Shown here piece by piece: positions 45,149-46,505 of a stretch of 46,505 nt of DNA. The notes beneath the pieces are model-generated. The model did no database searches. It saw only the letters and a list, made by a program, of their open reading frames with translations, and was not told where the DNA came from. The number at the start of each line of letters is the position of its first letter. Within the stretch, counting starts at the first letter, position 1. This DNA comes from an uncultured Oleiphilus sp. (lineage in GTDB: Bacteria; Pseudomonadota; Gammaproteobacteria; Pseudomonadales; Oleiphilaceae): the NCBI GenBank assembly GCA_913020245.1, contig CAJWAD010000017.1, positions 1-46,505 of the forward strand, in the 5' to 3' direction. The translations under genes and the position numbers were made by a program.

Positions 45149-46024
45149 GTGGATTCTTTCTTAGATAATTTCTATTCCGGTCACTTGGTCGTGAATTCTA
45201 AGAGATCTATTACTTATAGTAATAAGCAAATGTTGCCCTTACTTGACTGGAAAAAAGAAGACCTGTTTTCAGCGCCACTGTCTAATATTTTCACCAAAGC
45301 CTCGAATATTTTTATTGACAGTTATGTGTACCCGTTATTGGTTAATGAGTTTTATGCTGAAGAAGTACAACTCACTATGATTACACCTCAAGGTAAAAAA
45401 GTTCCTGTAGTCGCTAATATAAGGCTAGATGAAGAACACACCACTTACTGGTCACTTTTTGGCTGTGCCAATAGAGACAAGCTATATCAAGAACTCATTG
45501 AAACAAAAGAGCTGCTGGAAAGACAAAGCCAGGAGCTTTTAGATATGGCAACAGTAGACCCTCTCACAGGGTTATTGAATAGAAGAGAGCTTGAGAGCCG
45601 ATCAGCTAGGCTATTAGCTCAAGCTCAGAGAAACAAGTCACCAGTTGCGGTGATGATCATAGATATAGATTACTTTAAAAAAATTAATGACACTTATGGG
45701 CATGCTTTTGGAGATGATGTTTTAAAGCACTTAGGCAAAAGTCTACTCAAAGGTCACAGAAAGCAAGATGTCGTTGCACGATATGGGGGAGAAGAGTTTG
45801 TTTTAGTTTTACCCGATACTGATGATGCAAACGCATTAAACGTTGCTGAAAAAATCCGTTGCGATATTGAAACAACAATGATTAATGGTATTAACATCAC
45901 CGCCAGCATTGGTTTAAGTATAAATAAAGATAATAAAAATGAATTCGATGCCTTATTTAAGGAAGCTGATTCAGCGCTATACAAGGCCAAAAAGAATGGA
46001 CGGAATATGACAATACTACACTGA
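45149..46024 (+). CDS. PAS-GGDEF diguanylate cyclase
   Basis: A 291-residue cytoplasmic c-di-GMP synthase that starts with GTG 45149 shortly after TTAGGTG. Residues about 5-108 form a PAS domain (GHLVVNSKRSITYSNKQMLPLLDW, FIDSYVYPLL, TPQGKKVPVVANIRL). A short coiled linker spans 111-133 (LYQELIETKELLERQSQELL). The GGDEF domain starts at DPLTGLLNRREL (137-148); DIDYFKKINDTYGHAFGDDVL carries metal and substrate contacts. The active loop is GGEEF (213-217). An RxxD inhibitory site (RKQD, 204-207) stands five residues before it, so product inhibition is expected. The PAS-coil layout resembles RsbP, with the PP2C phosphatase replaced by GGDEF. Confidence 0.95.
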   Translation: MDSFLDNFYSGHLVVNSKRSITYSNKQMLPLLDWKKEDLFSAPLSNIFTKASNIFIDSYVYPLLVNEFYAEEVQLTMITPQGKKVPVVANIRLDEEHTTYWSLFGCANRDKLYQELIETKELLERQSQELLDMATVDPLTGLLNRRELESRSARLLAQAQRNKSPVAVMIIDIDYFKKINDTYGHAFGDDVLKHLGKSLLKGHRKQDVVARYGGEEFVLVLPDTDDANALNVAEKIRCDIETTMINGINITASIGLSINKDNKNEFDALFKEADSALYKAKKNGRNMTILH

Positions 46025-46505
46025 ATATGTCACCGTATTTTAAGTTTATAGACGAGCACTTAACTTTGAGAGCACGCGATAGTAGTTTTCCTTTTCGCTC
46101 AAAACTGGCGATTTTCTGATATTTAAATATGAACGCTTTCAACAAAAAGAAATTGGTATTTTAGCATTGCTAGAAAAGCCGCTTTTGCTGACCTTCGTGA
46201 GTTATCTCAATTTTTAATCTGGCTAAATTTCCCTGAATAGAGTCAGCAGCCGTGCGTCTTGTTTGCGAATATTTATGTTGTTCACTAATGTCTGCTCCTC
46301 AGCAACAACCTTTGTGATTTTTCAACAATCGGCATGTCCGCTTCTTGGTGTTTGCCGAAGTGATGGACCAAAAACTCTTTAGTCTGCTTTTGTCTAAAAG
46401 GTAGCGTAATTTGTGGTGGTGTTTGTGTCCGCTTCCTTTAAAAAATAGCCTCTTACATGCCGCTCACTTCAGTACTAGGGTATTGATGCGCATGGGTCGT
46501 TAAAC
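46025..46505. other. Noncoding right end with repeat copy and possible gene remnant
   Basis: This 481-base stretch has no convincing complete gene. It contains repeat copy B (46334-46436). On the minus strand, a short open frame ending near 46175 (product end KRLF) may be a remnant of an unrecognised coding sequence. No RNA gene or clear terminator seen. Confidence 0.4.
46334..46436 (-). repeat. Dispersed degenerate repeat, copy B (inverted relative to copy A)
   Basis: On the minus strand it reads AGCGGACA, then TTTTAGACAAAAGCAGACT, then CTTCGGCAAACACCAAGAAG, then CGGACATGCC. The best block matches copy A at 19 of 23 positions by my count. Order and spacing of the elements are kept, with about 10 extra bases after the first element. 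Confidence 0.65.

Noticed and set aside
43796-46505. Integron attC sites or a CRISPR array
   Set aside because: The AGCGGAC elements are degenerate, unevenly spaced and lack attC core sites or regular repeat-spacer structure. I describe them as a dispersed repeat instead.

Overview
This window looks like a chromosomal segment from a marine-type gammaproteobacterium, probably in the Pseudomonadales/Cellvibrionales neighbourhood. The evidence is the conserved block queG | tsaE-amiB-mutL-miaA-hfq-hflX ... hflK-hflC-DUF2065-hisZ-purA, a MutL carrying the endonuclease motif, and a DesB/DesC/DesT-like fatty-acid desaturase locus. Base composition is moderate (judged by eye, mid-40s % GC). I see no rRNA, tRNA, CRISPR array, intact insertion sequence or prophage.

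Layout. 1-1205: the start of a TPR plus GT41 (O-GlcNAc-transferase-like) glycosyltransferase that runs off the left edge. 1308-16452: a long leftward housekeeping block covering purine and histidine synthesis, membrane-protease control, ribosome rescue GTPase, RNA chaperone, tRNA modification, mismatch repair and cell-wall amidase. A three-gene cassette (metallo-beta-lactamase-fold hydrolase, short-chain dehydrogenase, epimerase-like dehydrogenase) sits between hflX and hflK and has its own putative operator. 16634-24903: rightward queG, a di-heme cytochrome c peroxidase, then a four-gene iron-linked cluster (imelysin, di-heme oxidoreductase, second imelysin, DUF1513 propeller) behind a Fur-box-like sequence, with one leftward hydrolase-like gene between. 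25009-28087: a purine permease and a bfd-bfr-bfr iron-storage group.

28480-33616: a solute symporter, an atypical metallophosphoesterase-family protein, a small DUF4404 gene, a PLP-dependent fold-III enzyme and a DUF819 membrane protein. 33638-36818: a CMD protein, a quinone-oxidoreductase-type gene divergent from a TetR regulator with two strong palindromic operators between them, and a DUF6172-DUF1456 gene pair with a possible ATT start codon. 36994-41595: a lipid-desaturation locus (ferredoxin reductase, desaturase, unknown 368-residue protein) divergent from a FabR/DesT-like regulator. A near-identical 19-base operator-like site lies before each side. 41908-46024: a DUF1996 lipoprotein, a single-domain PqiA-like membrane protein, and a two-gene signalling unit made of an RsbQ-like alpha/beta hydrolase and a PAS-GGDEF diguanylate cyclase.

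The most notable item is the RsbQ-like/PAS-GGDEF pair. It resembles the Bacillus RsbQ-RsbP energy-stress sensor with the phosphatase output replaced by c-di-GMP synthesis. It is bracketed by two degenerate repeats of about 90-100 bases in inverted orientation. Other points of interest are the complementary defects in the two bacterioferritins, the cassette inside the hfq-hflX-hflKC block, and the shared operator of the desaturase locus.
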